Below, piece after piece: positions 34,501 through 43,603 of a stretch of 64,000 nucleotides of DNA. Below the pieces are notes generated by a model. It was given only the letters and a program-made list of their open reading frames with translations, was not told the origin of the DNA and searched no databases. The translations under genes were made by a program, and so were the position numbers. Source of the stretch: Propionibacteriaceae bacterium (lineage in GTDB: Bacteria > Actinomycetota > Actinomycetes > Propionibacteriales > Propionibacteriaceae); assembly GCA_031267645.1 (NCBI GenBank), contig JAIRYW010000043.1:1-64000 (forward strand), in the 5' to 3' direction. Numbering within the stretch: the first letter of the stretch is position 1; each line of letters begins with the position of its first letter.

Positions 34501-37500
34501 CGAGCAGCCGATGGTCTATCGGGCCCGTTTCGTCAAGGCGGATGGAGTCACCGTCACTTTTAAGGCCGCTCCCGAAGCCAAGGGTGGTCTGCTCATCCGA
34601 TGGGCCTACTACTTGGCTCAGATCAGTGGCACAGGCGCCGCCGCCGCTAATGTAAATGTGTTGTCAGGCACCGGCGGTGCCACGACTTTGGATGGCGCCT
34701 CGCCAGATCTCTCCCATCGTTTTATGCACGGCAATCTGGCCGATCAGACGATGTCTCTGCCGGCTGATGTGGCCATCAGCGTCACCGTCCATGCCAACGG
34801 GACCAGAGCCGACCTGTTGGCCAATTACTTCGACGCTGCTAACTTCTCCTTCGTCGGCTTCAGGGTAAACGGGGAACTGGTACCGGTGGCTGACTTCGAC
34901 ACCGAACGAGAGGACGGAGCCGATAATTTACTGGGCAGCTTGGACGGCGGACGTCTGACCTACCTGCTGAGCCGTGAAACCACCTTTGGCTATTGGAATT
35001 TCACTGTCACCAACACTGATGCGACTGGCTACGCCCGCCCCGATAGCAACGCGCTACCCAGCATTCCGGCTGGCACGCCGTTGACTGCTTTCGCCGGCGA
35101 CTTGGTGATCGAGCCGGTCTACGCCCACCGGGGCGACGCTGAGACAGTGTCACAACTGGACTTGGCCGACGTGGGGGCGGCCCGTTTGGCGGTCGAGTCG
35201 GTGGCGGCTTGGGTGGCCCCGCAGGCGCGCGGCTTGAGCGCCGCCGAACTGTCCGACTGGCTGACCACCGAGGTGGCCCGTTTGCAGCTCAGCGGCACAC
35301 TGGCCGAGGTGGCCGTGACCGACTACGAGCCGGCTCAATGGGGTGAGGACGGGGCCGACGGCGTCGACGGCGCCTTCGAGTTCAGCCTCACTTTGACCAA
35401 GGGTGAGACGGTCGACACCATGACCGGACTGTCCGGTCGGATCGCCTGGCAGGTCCAGCCTGCGGCGTCCACCCAATACCGTTTGAACGCGCTGGCCAAC
35501 GACCCGGCCCGGGGCCAGGTCGCCGCCGAGCCGGTCGGCGGCGACCGCTGGCGCTTGACCGCCCAGCCGGGCGATGGTTGGATCTTGGCCGGTTGGGAGT
35601 ACAGCGCCAGCGCCGCCCCGGCTCCGGACGCCGCTTGGACCACTTTGCCGGATTCGCTCGACCTGCGCCTGCAGATGGTCGAGGTCGACTTCGACGTCAC
35701 TTACCGAGCCATCTTCGATCCCGCCGTCGTGACCTTGGCCGGTGACGATGTGCGGGTGGTCCGGGCGGTCGACGGCGTGTCCGTCTCCGGCGGCCCCTTC
35801 GTGGTCGGTGGCGGGGCCGGCACGTCTTGCCAGAGCGCCAACGCCAATTATCTGTCCGGCCACGCCCTGCCCATGATCGAGATCGAGCAGCACTATTACC
35901 TGCCCGGCGTCAGCCAGTTGAACGGTTGCGCGGCCGGTCCAGACACCGTCTCGGCCTTCGACAATGTGGTCTTGTGGTTCCCGATCAGCCATGACACGCC
36001 GGTCACCGGAGCGGTGACGGTCCAGGTCTTCGGCGGCGAGGACCAAGACCAACTACTCGGGAGTCTCGACTGGACCGATCTGCTCCGAACCACCGGCGTG
36101 GTAGTGCTGCCGGTCGACTCCTTGCCGCCGGGCGACCAGGTCAAGGTGTCTCTACAGGTGGCGGAGCAGCCAGCGGTGGAGCGGGTCTATCCGCTGTCCG
36201 ACCCGCCCAGCCAGGCCAAGGGCTTGCTGGAGGAGCGGGCGGCCGCCATCGCCCAGCTGCGCTCGATCTATCAAGAGGGCTTGGCCCGGAACGCGGTCGG
36301 GACCTCTGCCACCGGTCAGTACTACTCGTCGCGTTATCTGATGTTGAGCGAGGAGTACCCGCACGCCGTCACCGCCATCGCCGAGGTCGAAGGGGCGGAG
36401 GCCCTGGCCCAGGCCGTGGCCCACTGGACGGGAGTCTTGGACGACGCCGGCCACAATATCTTCACCACCGGTGTGAGCTTGAACGCCGGCGGCTCCGTCG
36501 TGACGGTGCCGGCCTCGGCCAACATCCTGATGGCCGTGACGGCGGCGGCCGAACAGATCAGGCCGGGCCAGTGGCGCCTGTCGACCGGGTACAACGGCGC
36601 CTGGATCAACGGCTGGCTGACGGGCGGCTGGGGCCAGATCACCAATGAAGGGCAGCAAGGCAGCGCCACCTACGTGGTCTACGACCGGGCTTGCGTCGAG
36701 GCCTCCAGTGGTCAGGGCGGGCTGGGGCACTTTGGCGACGCCTGCCCGTACACCAACGGCGTGGCGGCCCAGCGGGTCTATCTGACGGCCCAGCCCAGCG
36801 ACGGCTTGTTCTCGACTTTCGGGCGCGGCGACAACGTGGTGACGATGTCCTGGGACGACCCAGACCCTGACGCCGCTTGGCCGGGTCGGATCTTCGCCTG
36901 GCCCGGCACCATGGGCTGGGCCCTGGGCGATCTGCGGCAGGCCTTCGACGACGCCGACTTGGCCACCCATGAGGCTTACGCCTACGCCATCGCCCACCAG
37001 TCGCCGTTGGCCGAGGAGTACGACCGGACCTTCGAGGATTTGAAGGTCGAGTTCCTGGACTTCTTGTTCCGGACCGATCCGGACATGACCGAGGCGGCCA
37101 AGACGGTGGTGCGGGCCATCGCCGGTTTGGGCACGCAGTCGACCCAGGCCGACCGGGAGGCCATTCTGGCGGCCTACGACGCCATGACGACGCCGGAGAA
37201 GCAGGCCGTCTTCAATTACGACGTTCTGGCCTCGTGGCCGCCCCGAGGCACCGGCTTCGTGGAGGTCACGCTGACGGTGACCGGCTCCGCGGCCCATCTG
37301 GTGCCGGACACGACCGGAGTCCAGGTCGGCTTCGCCCATCAGGCCTTCGGCTCGGAGCCGGCTCGCTCCGGCGTGCTGCGGCCGCTGTCGGACGGCGCCG
37401 TGGACCGCACCGGGTTGTTGCCGGTCGGGGCCGAGGTCAGCTTCACCGTGGGCGCTCCGCCGGAGGTGCCGGGCGTGGTCTGGGGCCAGCCCAGCCTGTC

Positions 37501-39100
37501 GGTCCAGTCGTTGACGGTGGCCGAGGGGCAGGTCCACAGCCTGACTCTGAGCCTCCGAGCTGACCGAGTGACCCTGCCGGACGCCGCCCCCGAGGCTTTG
37601 AGCTTGGCGGCGGCCTGGTTGGGCCGGCAATTGGCCACTCACGATGGCGTCCTGCCGGGGATGTCGCCCCAGGACTGGGGCTTGACCGAGGACGCCATCT
37701 TGGCTCTGGCGGCGGCCGGTCTGGGTGGCGACCAGATCGAAGCCTCGGTGGCTCGCTTGCTGGCTTCCGGCCAGACCTACATCGGGGCCCCCGGGGCCGC
37801 CGGCATGGCTTGGAACGCCAAGGGCAAGACCATCTTGGTGCTGCAGGTGACCGGACACGACCCGACCGTCTGGCCGGTCGCCGGCGGCGGCAGTCGCGAC
37901 CTGGTGGCGGAGTTGCGGGCGGCGATCCAGCCGTCCGGCCAGTTCGGAGCCCAGGCTCCGGGCGACGTCTTCGCCTATCAGCAGGCCTTGAGCCTGGTGG
38001 CGCTGGCCCGCACGCCAGACGGGGCCCCGTCTGCCAGTGTGGCCTATCTGCAGTCCCTGCAGTGCCGCAGCGCCGGGACCGCCTTCGGCGCTTACGGCTC
38101 GGGCACGACCTGTGACCGGCCGGACGCCGATGGCACCGCCTTGGCGGTGCAGGCCTTGGTGGCCGCCGGCCTGGCGCCGAGCGACCCGTCGATCGCGGAC
38201 GCCGTGGCCTGGCTGGAGTCGCAGCAGAACGCCGCCGGCGCTTTCGGCGGCAACACCAACAGCACCGGCCTGGCGGCTCAAGCTCTGCGGGCGGCCGGCC
38301 TGTCCGAGGACCAGGTCCTGAGCCAGGCCGCGTCGTACAACGCCAGCCTGCAGGTCACCTGCGCCGTGCTGGCCGACGATCCGGGCGAGTTGACCCTGGC
38401 CGACCTGGGCGCGGTGGCTTACGACGCGGCCGGTTGGGCCGAGGGCGTCGAATACGGTTTGGACGACGTCAACTCGGATCAGTGGCGGCGGGCTTCGGCC
38501 CAGGCCCTGTTCGCCTTCGACGGGGCTTGGCTGGGGACTCTGACCGCGGCCGGGGCCGAGGCCGATCTGCCGCTGGCCAATTGCCAGGAGCCGACCACAG
38601 AGCCGACGGAGGACCCGACGACGGAACCGACCGAAGAGCCGACTGAGGATCCGACGACGGAGCCGACTGAGGAGCCGACCACAGAGCCGACCACGAACCT
38701 GTCTCAGGTGACGGTGTCGTCGGATCTGGGCTCGCTGATGGCGGGCGCGCGACTGGCCTTCAGCGCCGCCGGCTTCACGCCGGGCGAGTTGGTCCAGGCC
38801 AGCCTGGGCTCCACCTCGCTGGGGCTGCGGACGGCCGACAGCGCGGGTCTGGTGTCCTTCGACTGGACCGTGCCCGAGGGCACGGCGGCCGGCCAGCAGT
38901 TGGTGGTCGCTTTGGTCGGTCTGACCTCGGGCCATCAGGCCAGTGGCGTCTTCCAGGTGACGGCCGGTTTGCCTCAGTCCGGTTCGTCAGCCACCTTGTT
39001 GGCCTTGCTGGCCCTGGTGTCGGCCTGCTTCTTGATCGGTGGCGGCTCTCTGGTCCTGACCTCGGCTCCCAGCCGACGGGGCGGCCTGAGAGCGGCCTGA
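31577..39100 (+). CDS. Giant riboswitch-controlled, wall-anchored surface protein (candidate B12-capture protein)
   Basis: The 2507-residue product starts at GTG 31577. A signal peptide (~1-48, AWA cleavage) is followed by about nine beta-type repeats between residues ~260 and 1375, each ending in (Y/F)(R/Q)Ax(F/Y), like InlB-B/listerial bacterial repeats. Residues ~1560-1960 hold helical and mixed domains I do not recognise. Residues ~2005-2335 show repeated helix pairs (TEDAILALAAAGL, GTALAVQALVAAGL, STGLAAQALRAAGL) typical of alpha/alpha barrels of the prenyltransferase/squalene-cyclase and transcobalamin/intrinsic-factor type. A Glu-Pro-Thr stalk, one further beta domain and LPQSG (2465-2469) plus hydrophobic and basic tail complete it. 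Control by a cobalamin riboswitch suggests extracellular corrinoid binding; this is inference. Confidence 0.88.
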   Translation: MPSLTHPRSTAGRAARRAGRLRSLALISALALALGGLTQPQAWADDPPDPGVAPDLTTRAQPFVDAAAGITLAETTPAGTLWTVEYPGGSALTAAAHEDGQADKFRLTLEVADSDHVTPGWSAYNDSAGLTAAFNGGWSGVDADTLTSQYQISASPTGSLWFKASLFAFGAASGADGPLLPPAGAAAGELSIARGEPDAYGGLNQVAVGAPAAAEGYLWVGFQFQNLSTGQWSILTAGSFDSESGRWSVLRQPDRADSLWRAVYASYTVADEPIQPALAATGSFTAQVSTDYVHRVKLTAPAPVDGYRFVQFEQSLDGQVWSSLPCLIVSGSSACHLTEQLSGGFTLDNVPLPQSTAFRAVYFGAATADPGIYPAEAATGSVAVQSSPNYPTRLMLTAPAPEPGWRFGQFEYESAPGGWTAVTSNGRAAQQADGSMMSEQVTPAASARYRARYFRADVRSDSSAALQAGQGASGGAVILTVTLPAGHAIGKIEYTYVNPTTGQSATVATSRTATAVADQPGVYQVSASGLALPMADLEFSVSLIEVGLAPVAVSPAAAGSGAWATANPANPFQFLVGMDPDFEPGYVMAAWFCEVRTAEGWQACAGALNLRVTNPAAFAINNSSDQGKDIRFQARFTAFSAGEQQPGGTFTVTRTSDTALSLAVTSLVDDGTEVYSLTRWEQSTDGGMTWSTLSGATLNRNLSPTVDTVYRAVFGQLTDPQRLTAVQDLARGAISIKRNGTTGAALSVDSVRSEADGAWTHGFVRWQHTTATDPQETDWSDVTGSAGTTVTAAAVTYTGDTSYRAVFARVGVEVASGSVGLGQASATVNPTNLKSVTIQATPAAGQLFDRWESSTDAGQTWSEVRARISVPEFGGYQSEWLAPATYTFTVAQDVVYRAHFIDLDQPAALTVQQTAGGTVELTRLNGEAYTLWAQPEPGYVNVGWQSRPVDQLVWQQAIWSNSASGPDYVIGVKAGEQPMVYRARFVKADGVTVTFKAAPEAKGGLLIRWAYYLAQISGTGAAAANVNVLSGTGGATTLDGASPDLSHRFMHGNLADQTMSLPADVAISVTVHANGTRADLLANYFDAANFSFVGFRVNGELVPVADFDTEREDGADNLLGSLDGGRLTYLLSRETTFGYWNFTVTNTDATGYARPDSNALPSIPAGTPLTAFAGDLVIEPVYAHRGDAETVSQLDLADVGAARLAVESVAAWVAPQARGLSAAELSDWLTTEVARLQLSGTLAEVAVTDYEPAQWGEDGADGVDGAFEFSLTLTKGETVDTMTGLSGRIAWQVQPAASTQYRLNALANDPARGQVAAEPVGGDRWRLTAQPGDGWILAGWEYSASAAPAPDAAWTTLPDSLDLRLQMVEVDFDVTYRAIFDPAVVTLAGDDVRVVRAVDGVSVSGGPFVVGGGAGTSCQSANANYLSGHALPMIEIEQHYYLPGVSQLNGCAAGPDTVSAFDNVVLWFPISHDTPVTGAVTVQVFGGEDQDQLLGSLDWTDLLRTTGVVVLPVDSLPPGDQVKVSLQVAEQPAVERVYPLSDPPSQAKGLLEERAAAIAQLRSIYQEGLARNAVGTSATGQYYSSRYLMLSEEYPHAVTAIAEVEGAEALAQAVAHWTGVLDDAGHNIFTTGVSLNAGGSVVTVPASANILMAVTAAAEQIRPGQWRLSTGYNGAWINGWLTGGWGQITNEGQQGSATYVVYDRACVEASSGQGGLGHFGDACPYTNGVAAQRVYLTAQPSDGLFSTFGRGDNVVTMSWDDPDPDAAWPGRIFAWPGTMGWALGDLRQAFDDADLATHEAYAYAIAHQSPLAEEYDRTFEDLKVEFLDFLFRTDPDMTEAAKTVVRAIAGLGTQSTQADREAILAAYDAMTTPEKQAVFNYDVLASWPPRGTGFVEVTLTVTGSAAHLVPDTTGVQVGFAHQAFGSEPARSGVLRPLSDGAVDRTGLLPVGAEVSFTVGAPPEVPGVVWGQPSLSVQSLTVAEGQVHSLTLSLRADRVTLPDAAPEALSLAAAWLGRQLATHDGVLPGMSPQDWGLTEDAILALAAAGLGGDQIEASVARLLASGQTYIGAPGAAGMAWNAKGKTILVLQVTGHDPTVWPVAGGGSRDLVAELRAAIQPSGQFGAQAPGDVFAYQQALSLVALARTPDGAPSASVAYLQSLQCRSAGTAFGAYGSGTTCDRPDADGTALAVQALVAAGLAPSDPSIADAVAWLESQQNAAGAFGGNTNSTGLAAQALRAAGLSEDQVLSQAASYNASLQVTCAVLADDPGELTLADLGAVAYDAAGWAEGVEYGLDDVNSDQWRRASAQALFAFDGAWLGTLTAAGAEADLPLANCQEPTTEPTEDPTTEPTEEPTEDPTTEPTEEPTTEPTTNLSQVTVSSDLGSLMAGARLAFSAAGFTPGELVQASLGSTSLGLRTADSAGLVSFDWTVPEGTAAGQQLVVALVGLTSGHQASGVFQVTAGLPQSGSSATLLALLALVSACFLIGGGSLVLTSAPSRRGGLRAA
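38587..38697 (+). repeat. EPT-rich stalk repeats within the giant surface protein
   Basis: About 37 codons of tandem EPTT/EPTE/DPTT units, typical of the wall-spanning spacer before a sortase signal. The DNA repeats are degenerate 12-base units, so unit number may vary between strains. Confidence 0.85.
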
Positions 39101-39206
39101 GGACAGCGCCCGGCTGATCCAGCCTCCGTTCAAGGGGGCGGTGGGAAGACCTGAACCGGACCGCCGCCCCTAGCCGGGGCCTGTGCTCCGCAGTCGCGCG
39201 CCTGAA

Positions 39207-39248
39207 CCGCCGTCGAGGGTGGCTGTCGAGCAGCCCCCTCGACGGCGG
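39207..39248. terminator. Long hairpin between the surface-protein gene and dinB
   Basis: CCGCCGTCGAGGG(T)GGCTG and CAGCCCCCTCGACGGCGG pair over 18 bp with one bulged T and a 5-base loop. It lies between convergent genes, so it probably serves as a two-way terminator, although there is no U-tract. Confidence 0.7.
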
Positions 39249-39297
39249 CCCCGCGCCGGATGTCGACTGTCCGTCATCCGGCGGGGAGCGGTGGCGG

Positions 39298-40710
39298 TCA
39301 GACGGCTGGGTCGGAGGCCCAACCGGGGCCGCTGGGGATTGGCTCGACCGGGCGGGGGGTCGGGTCCAGCTGGTCCGGCGATTCGGCCGGGTCCAGCGGC
39401 GGCGGGGCTGGACGCAGGGCCGGATCGTCCAGCGCCAGGGTCCGGATCGGACCGGGTCCGGTCTGGGCGGTCTCGAAACGGACCGTCACCAGGCCCAAGC
39501 CGGAGCCCCAGACCCAGCCCGGTCCGAAATCGTCGTGCCAGACGTCCTGGCCGGGGCTGTAGGCCAGCTGCTCCAGCCGGCCCGCGACGGGGTCGGCCTC
39601 GATCCGGGACTCGTCGTCCGAACCGGCGGCGGTGACCTCGAAGAGGGCCTCTTGGGCGGCCTGGGTGAAGCCGGAGACGCCGACGCCGAGCAGGCGCACG
39701 CCTTGGGCCACCAGATGGCCCTGGGCCCCCAACAGGTCGAGCGCGACCTGGGCGATGGTCTGGTCCGAGTCGATGGCGCCGAGCAGAGTGCGTGACCGGG
39801 TGTGGGAGCTGAAATCGGCCAGTTTCAACTTCAAGGTGACGGTGCGGGCGAAATGGCCGGACCGGCGCAGGCGCCCGCCCACCTGGGCCGCGTCACGCGT
39901 CACCAGAGGGGCCAATCGGGCCAGGTCGGCGATGTCGACGGCGAAGGTGTCCTCGACCGAGATCGATTTGACCTCGCGGTCGACGCTGACCGGGCGGTCG
40001 TCCTCGGCCCAAGCCAAGGCTGTCAACATGGACGTGACGGCCTGGCCCAATTCGCGCCGCAACTCGCTGGCTCGGGCTTGACGTAAGTCCCGCACCGTTT
40101 TGACGCCCAGCCGCTGCAGCCGTTCCGCCGTCATCGGGCCGACCCCGGGGATGGCCCGCACCGGCAGATCGGCGATGGTGTCGACCTCGCGACCCGGCTC
40201 GATCACGACCAAGCCGTCCGGCTTGGCCTGCTCGCTGGCCAGTTTGGCCATGAATTTGCTGGAGCCGAAACCGACCGAGGCGGTCAGTCCGCCGGTCCGC
40301 CGGGTGACCTCGGCCCGCACCTGTTGGCCCAGACGGTGGAGCCGGGGCGGGCTGAAATCGGTCATCGGGCCGGCTGTCAGATCGACGTAGGCCTCGTCCA
40401 GGCTGAGCGGCTCGATCAGAGGCGAGGTCTGGCGCAGCAGTGCCATGACGATCTGGGAGGCCTGCCGGTAGGCCCCGAAACGTCCGCTCAAGAAGGCCGC
40501 CGCCGGACACAGTCGGCGTGCCTCGTGCATCGGCATGGCCGAGTGGACGCCGAACAGGCGGGCCTCGTACGAAGCCGTCGAGACCACCCCTCGGCCCCCC
40601 AAGCCACCTACCACGACCGGCTTACCACGCAAGGACGGCTTGTCACGCTGCTCGACTGAGGCGAAGAAGGCGTCGAGGTCGAGGTGCAGGATCGAAGTCT
40701 GGCTCCGCAT
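39298..40710 (-). CDS. dinB: DNA polymerase IV (Y-family translesion polymerase)
   Basis: The 470-residue product has the Y-family motifs ILHLDLDAFFASVEQRD, a nucleotide-binding STASYEAR, SLDEAYVDL with catalytic acidic residues, and the HhH GVGPMTAERLQRLG. The little-finger domain ends near residue 370. The remaining ~100 residues are Pro/Asp-rich with a VWHDDFGPGWVWGSGLGLVTVRF beta segment seen in some actinobacterial DinB proteins. It is the last gene of a thyA-folA-dinB unit, four bases from folA. Confidence 0.94.
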   Translation of the reverse strand: MRSQTSILHLDLDAFFASVEQRDKPSLRGKPVVVGGLGGRGVVSTASYEARLFGVHSAMPMHEARRLCPAAAFLSGRFGAYRQASQIVMALLRQTSPLIEPLSLDEAYVDLTAGPMTDFSPPRLHRLGQQVRAEVTRRTGGLTASVGFGSSKFMAKLASEQAKPDGLVVIEPGREVDTIADLPVRAIPGVGPMTAERLQRLGVKTVRDLRQARASELRRELGQAVTSMLTALAWAEDDRPVSVDREVKSISVEDTFAVDIADLARLAPLVTRDAAQVGGRLRRSGHFARTVTLKLKLADFSSHTRSRTLLGAIDSDQTIAQVALDLLGAQGHLVAQGVRLLGVGVSGFTQAAQEALFEVTAAGSDDESRIEADPVAGRLEQLAYSPGQDVWHDDFGPGWVWGSGLGLVTVRFETAQTGPGPIRTLALDDPALRPAPPPLDPAESPDQLDPTPRPVEPIPSGPGWASDPAV

Positions 40711-40714
40711 CGGT

Positions 40715-41281
40715 CTAACCGAGTTCGCGGTCGGGCTCCGACGACGGCTCCGACAGGGCCTGGGCTAGGCGGTGGGCGGCCGAGTCCGAACGGCGGCGGT
40801 AGAGCACGAAGTCGAAGTCGGGGCCCGGCTGTCGTCCGGTCTCCGCCCACTCGGCCGGGTCGATGGCGGGGAAGCGGACCGCGCCGGACGGGCTCTGCCG
40901 CACTTCGGTCAGGTCGAGGTCGGTGGTGCACGGCCACAGGGCGCGGTAGATCTGGCCGCCGCCGATCGACCACCAAGAGCGGTCCTGGAACTGGGTCAGC
41001 AGTCTAAGCGCGGCTGTCGGGCTGGCGGCGGACAGCACGCCGGGGTGCTGGAAGGCCGGGTCGCGGGTGATGACGATGGAGGTCCGTCCCGGCAGCGGAC
41101 CGCCCAAGGAGTCGAAGGTGTGGCGGCCCTGCAACAACACGCCACCCATGGTGACGCGCTTGAAGCGGGCGAAATCCTGCGGCAGGCGCCACAGCATCCC
41201 GACCCCGTCGCCGATGACGCCGTTGGCGGCCACGGCGGCGATGGCGGTCAGCCGCCAGGTCTGGTCGATCGGTCGGTCCAT
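40715..41281 (-). CDS. folA: Dihydrofolate reductase
   Basis: A 188-residue protein with AAVAANGVIGDGVGMLWRLP then QDFARFK (the usual PWHLPEDL reads LWRLPQDF, keeping the acidic catalytic residue as Asp), LQGRHTFDSL, LPGRTSIVITR and IGGGQIY. It reduces dihydrofolate to tetrahydrofolate with NADPH, regenerating the cofactor consumed by the adjacent ThyA. It starts six bases after the thyA stop. Confidence 0.93.
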   Translation of the reverse strand: MDRPIDQTWRLTAIAAVAANGVIGDGVGMLWRLPQDFARFKRVTMGGVLLQGRHTFDSLGGPLPGRTSIVITRDPAFQHPGVLSAASPTAALRLLTQFQDRSWWSIGGGQIYRALWPCTTDLDLTEVRQSPSGAVRFPAIDPAEWAETGRQPGPDFDFVLYRRRSDSAAHRLAQALSEPSSEPDRELG

Positions 41282-41287
41282 GGCCGT

Positions 41288-42082
41288 CTAGACCGCGATG
41301 GGGGCCTTGATCGCCGGCCAGGGGTCGTAGCCGTCGACTGTGATGTCACACAGCTCGAAAGCGTCGATGCGGTCGATCGCCGGATCCAGGCGCAGGCGGG
41401 GCAGGTCCCGGGGCTGGCGGGTCAGCTGGAGGGCGGCTTGGTCGAGGTGGTTGAGATACAGATGGGCGTCGCCCAGGGTGTGGACGAACTCGCCCGCCTC
41501 CAAACCGGTCACCTGGGCCACCAGATGGGTCAACAGGGCGTAGGAGGCGATGTTGAAGGGCAGGCCGAGGAAGATGTCGGCCGAGCGCTGGTAGAGCTGA
41601 CAGGACAAACGCCCCTCGGCCACGTAGAACTGGAACAAGGCGTGGCAGGGCGGCAGCGCCATCTGATCGACCTGGGCCGGGTTCCAAGCGCTGACGATGT
41701 GCCGACGGGAGTCGGGTTTGCGCTGGATCGAGTCGACGACCTGGGCGACCTGGTCGATCGAGCCACCCTTCGGGTCGGGCCAACTGCGCCACTGATAGCC
41801 GTAGATCGGACCCAATTCGCCGTCGGCGTCGGCCCATTCGTCCCAGATCGTGACGCCGTTGCGGTGCAGCCAGGCGATGTTGGTGTCGCCGCGCAGGAAC
41901 CAGAGCAGTTCGCCGAAGATCGAGCGGGTGTGCAGCTTCTTGGTGGTCAGCAAGGGGAAGCCGTCGGCCAAGTCGAAGCGCAGCTGGCGGCCGAAGACCG
42001 AACGGGTGCCGGTGCCGGTGCGGTCGGATTTCTCGGTCCCGTGCTCCAACACGTCGGTCAGCAGATCGAGGTAGGCCCGCAT
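41288..42082 (-). CDS. thyA: Thymidylate synthase
   Basis: A 264-residue protein of the usual ThyA length, with GAAGGAGG before the ATG. Visible motifs are [48 protein letters not shown], the catalytic-Cys region [12 protein letters not shown] and the nucleotide-binding region near DAHLYLNH. It makes dTMP from dUMP and methylene-tetrahydrofolate. First gene of the thyA-folA-dinB unit. Confidence 0.96.
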   Translation of the reverse strand: MRAYLDLLTDVLEHGTEKSDRTGTGTRSVFGRQLRFDLADGFPLLTTKKLHTRSIFGELLWFLRGDTNIAWLHRNGVTIWDEWADADGELGPIYGYQWRSWPDPKGGSIDQVAQVVDSIQRKPDSRRHIVSAWNPAQVDQMALPPCHALFQFYVAEGRLSCQLYQRSADIFLGLPFNIASYALLTHLVAQVTGLEAGEFVHTLGDAHLYLNHLDQAALQLTRQPRDLPRLRLDPAIDRIDAFELCDITVDGYDPWPAIKAPIAV

Positions 42083-42162
42083 CTAGTCCTCCTTCGCTGG
42101 GTCGGTCGTCTTGGGTTCGGTCGAGCCGGGAACGGTCCGGCCGCTCGGCCCCGCCTCCGGTC

Positions 42163-42777
42163 TCAGTCGGAGTCGGCGCCGATCAGAGCCAGGTCTGGCA
42201 GCAGAGCGCGTAGGGCCTGGCCCCGGTGGCTGATGGCGTCCTTCTGGGCCGCCGACATCTCGGCCGTGGTGAGGTCGAAGCCGTCGGGCAGGAAGATCGG
42301 ATCGTAGCCGAAGCCATTCTCCCCCCTGGGGCTGGTCAACACGACCCCCTCGACGGCGCGGCGCAAGACCACCGGCGGACGAGTCGGTTGGACCAGGGCC
42401 ACGGCGCAGACGAAGCGGGCGCCGCGACGGGCCGGCTCGACGTCGGCCAGCTGGCGCAGCACCAGATCCAGATTGTCCTGGTCCGAGGCCCCGGGCCCGG
42501 CCCAGCGGGCCGACCTCACCCCGGGCATCCGCCCCAGCACGTCGACTTCGAGGCCGGAGTCGTCGGCCAAGACGGCGCCGCCGGTGGCCCGGTGGCCGGC
42601 CTCGGCTTTGATCAAGGCGTTGTCCTCGAAGGTGGCGCCGTCCTCGACCGGATCGCTCCAGCAGGCCAAGTCGGACAGGCCCGACACGGTCAGATCGAGG
42701 CCGGCCCCCGCCACCAGGCGACGTAGCTCGGACAGCTTGTGGGCGTTGCCCGAGGCCAACAGCAGCCGGGCGCTCAC
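42163..42777 (-). CDS. rdgB: XTP/dITP pyrophosphatase (RdgB/HAM1)
   Basis: A 204-residue protein starting at GTG 42777, overlapping the rph stop by four bases. Motifs are [54 protein letters not shown] and SHRGQAL. It removes non-canonical purine nucleotides. The rph-rdgB coupling is common in bacteria. Confidence 0.94.
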   Translation of the reverse strand: MSARLLLASGNAHKLSELRRLVAGAGLDLTVSGLSDLACWSDPVEDGATFEDNALIKAEAGHRATGGAVLADDSGLEVDVLGRMPGVRSARWAGPGASDQDNLDLVLRQLADVEPARRGARFVCAVALVQPTRPPVVLRRAVEGVVLTSPRGENGFGYDPIFLPDGFDLTTAEMSAAQKDAISHRGQALRALLPDLALIGADSD

Positions 42778-43505
42778 GCCGGCTCCCCGCCGGCCAGAGC
42801 GGCTTGCTGCAATTCGGTCAATTGGACGCAACCGGCCAGGGCCAGATCGAGCAGACGGTCCAAATCGGCCCGAGCGAAGGGCTCGCCCTCGGCCGTGCCC
42901 TGGACCTCGACCAACCGGCCGTCGCCGCTGGCCACCACGTTGAAGTCGACCTGGGCCCGGGAGTCCTCGGCGTAGTCGAGGTCGAGCCGGGGCTGGCCGT
43001 CGACCAAGCCGACGCTGACCGCCGCGACCGACCCGGTCAGAGGTTGGCCGACCAGGCGGTGGCGTCGGCGCAGCCACTCGACGGCGTCGGCCAAAGCCAC
43101 CCAGGCGCCGGTGATGGAGGCCGTCCGGGTGCCGCCGTCGGCCTGCAGGACGTCGCAGTCCAGCACGATGGTGTTCTCGCCCAGGGCTTTGTAGTCGACC
43201 ACCGAACGCAAAGAACGGCCGATCAAACGGGAGATCTCGTGCGTCCGGCCGTTCAAGCGGCCCCGCACCGACTCGCGGTCGTTGCGAGAGTCGGTGGCCC
43301 GCGGCAGCATGGCGTACTCCGAGGTGACCCAGCCCAGGCCGGAGCCCTTGCGCCAGCGCGGCACCCCCTCGGTCACGGAGGCCGCCACCAACACCTTGGT
43401 GCGGCCGAACTCGACTAGGACCGAGCCTTCGGCTTGGTCCAGCCAGTGGCGGGTCAAACGGACGGGGCGGAGGCGGTCCAGGGGGCGGTCGTCGGCACGG
43501 GTCAT
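42774..43505 (-). CDS. rph: Ribonuclease PH
   Basis: A 243-residue product beginning at ATG 43505. The motifs [75 protein letters not shown] and [20 protein letters not shown] are all standard for RNase PH, which trims tRNA 3' ends phosphorolytically. A TAGAGT -10 box ends seven bases before the ATG, consistent with a leaderless mRNA. Confidence 0.95.
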   Translation of the reverse strand: MTRADDRPLDRLRPVRLTRHWLDQAEGSVLVEFGRTKVLVAASVTEGVPRWRKGSGLGWVTSEYAMLPRATDSRNDRESVRGRLNGRTHEISRLIGRSLRSVVDYKALGENTIVLDCDVLQADGGTRTASITGAWVALADAVEWLRRRHRLVGQPLTGSVAAVSVGLVDGQPRLDLDYAEDSRAQVDFNVVASGDGRLVEVQGTAEGEPFARADLDRLLDLALAGCVQLTELQQAALAGGEPA

Positions 43506-43512
43506 GGGTCGA

Positions 43513-43518
43513 ACTCTA
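43513..43518 (-). promoter_or_regulatory. Leaderless-type -10 box for rph
   Basis: TAGAGT on the minus strand ends seven bases before the rph ATG, and no ribosome-binding site fits in between. Confidence 0.5.
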
Positions 43519-43603
43519 CCGGCCCGGGGCCGGCGGGGGACGGGCCCAGACCGTCCAGCGGCGCTCGGGCCCAAGCCGGTCGGCACGTCGCCCGGCCGCT
43601 GGT

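Noticed and set aside
36152-38935. 927-codon minus-strand open frame
   Set aside because: It is antisense to the C-terminal third of the giant surface protein, with low-complexity Gly/Gln/Arg composition and no domain; a shadow frame.
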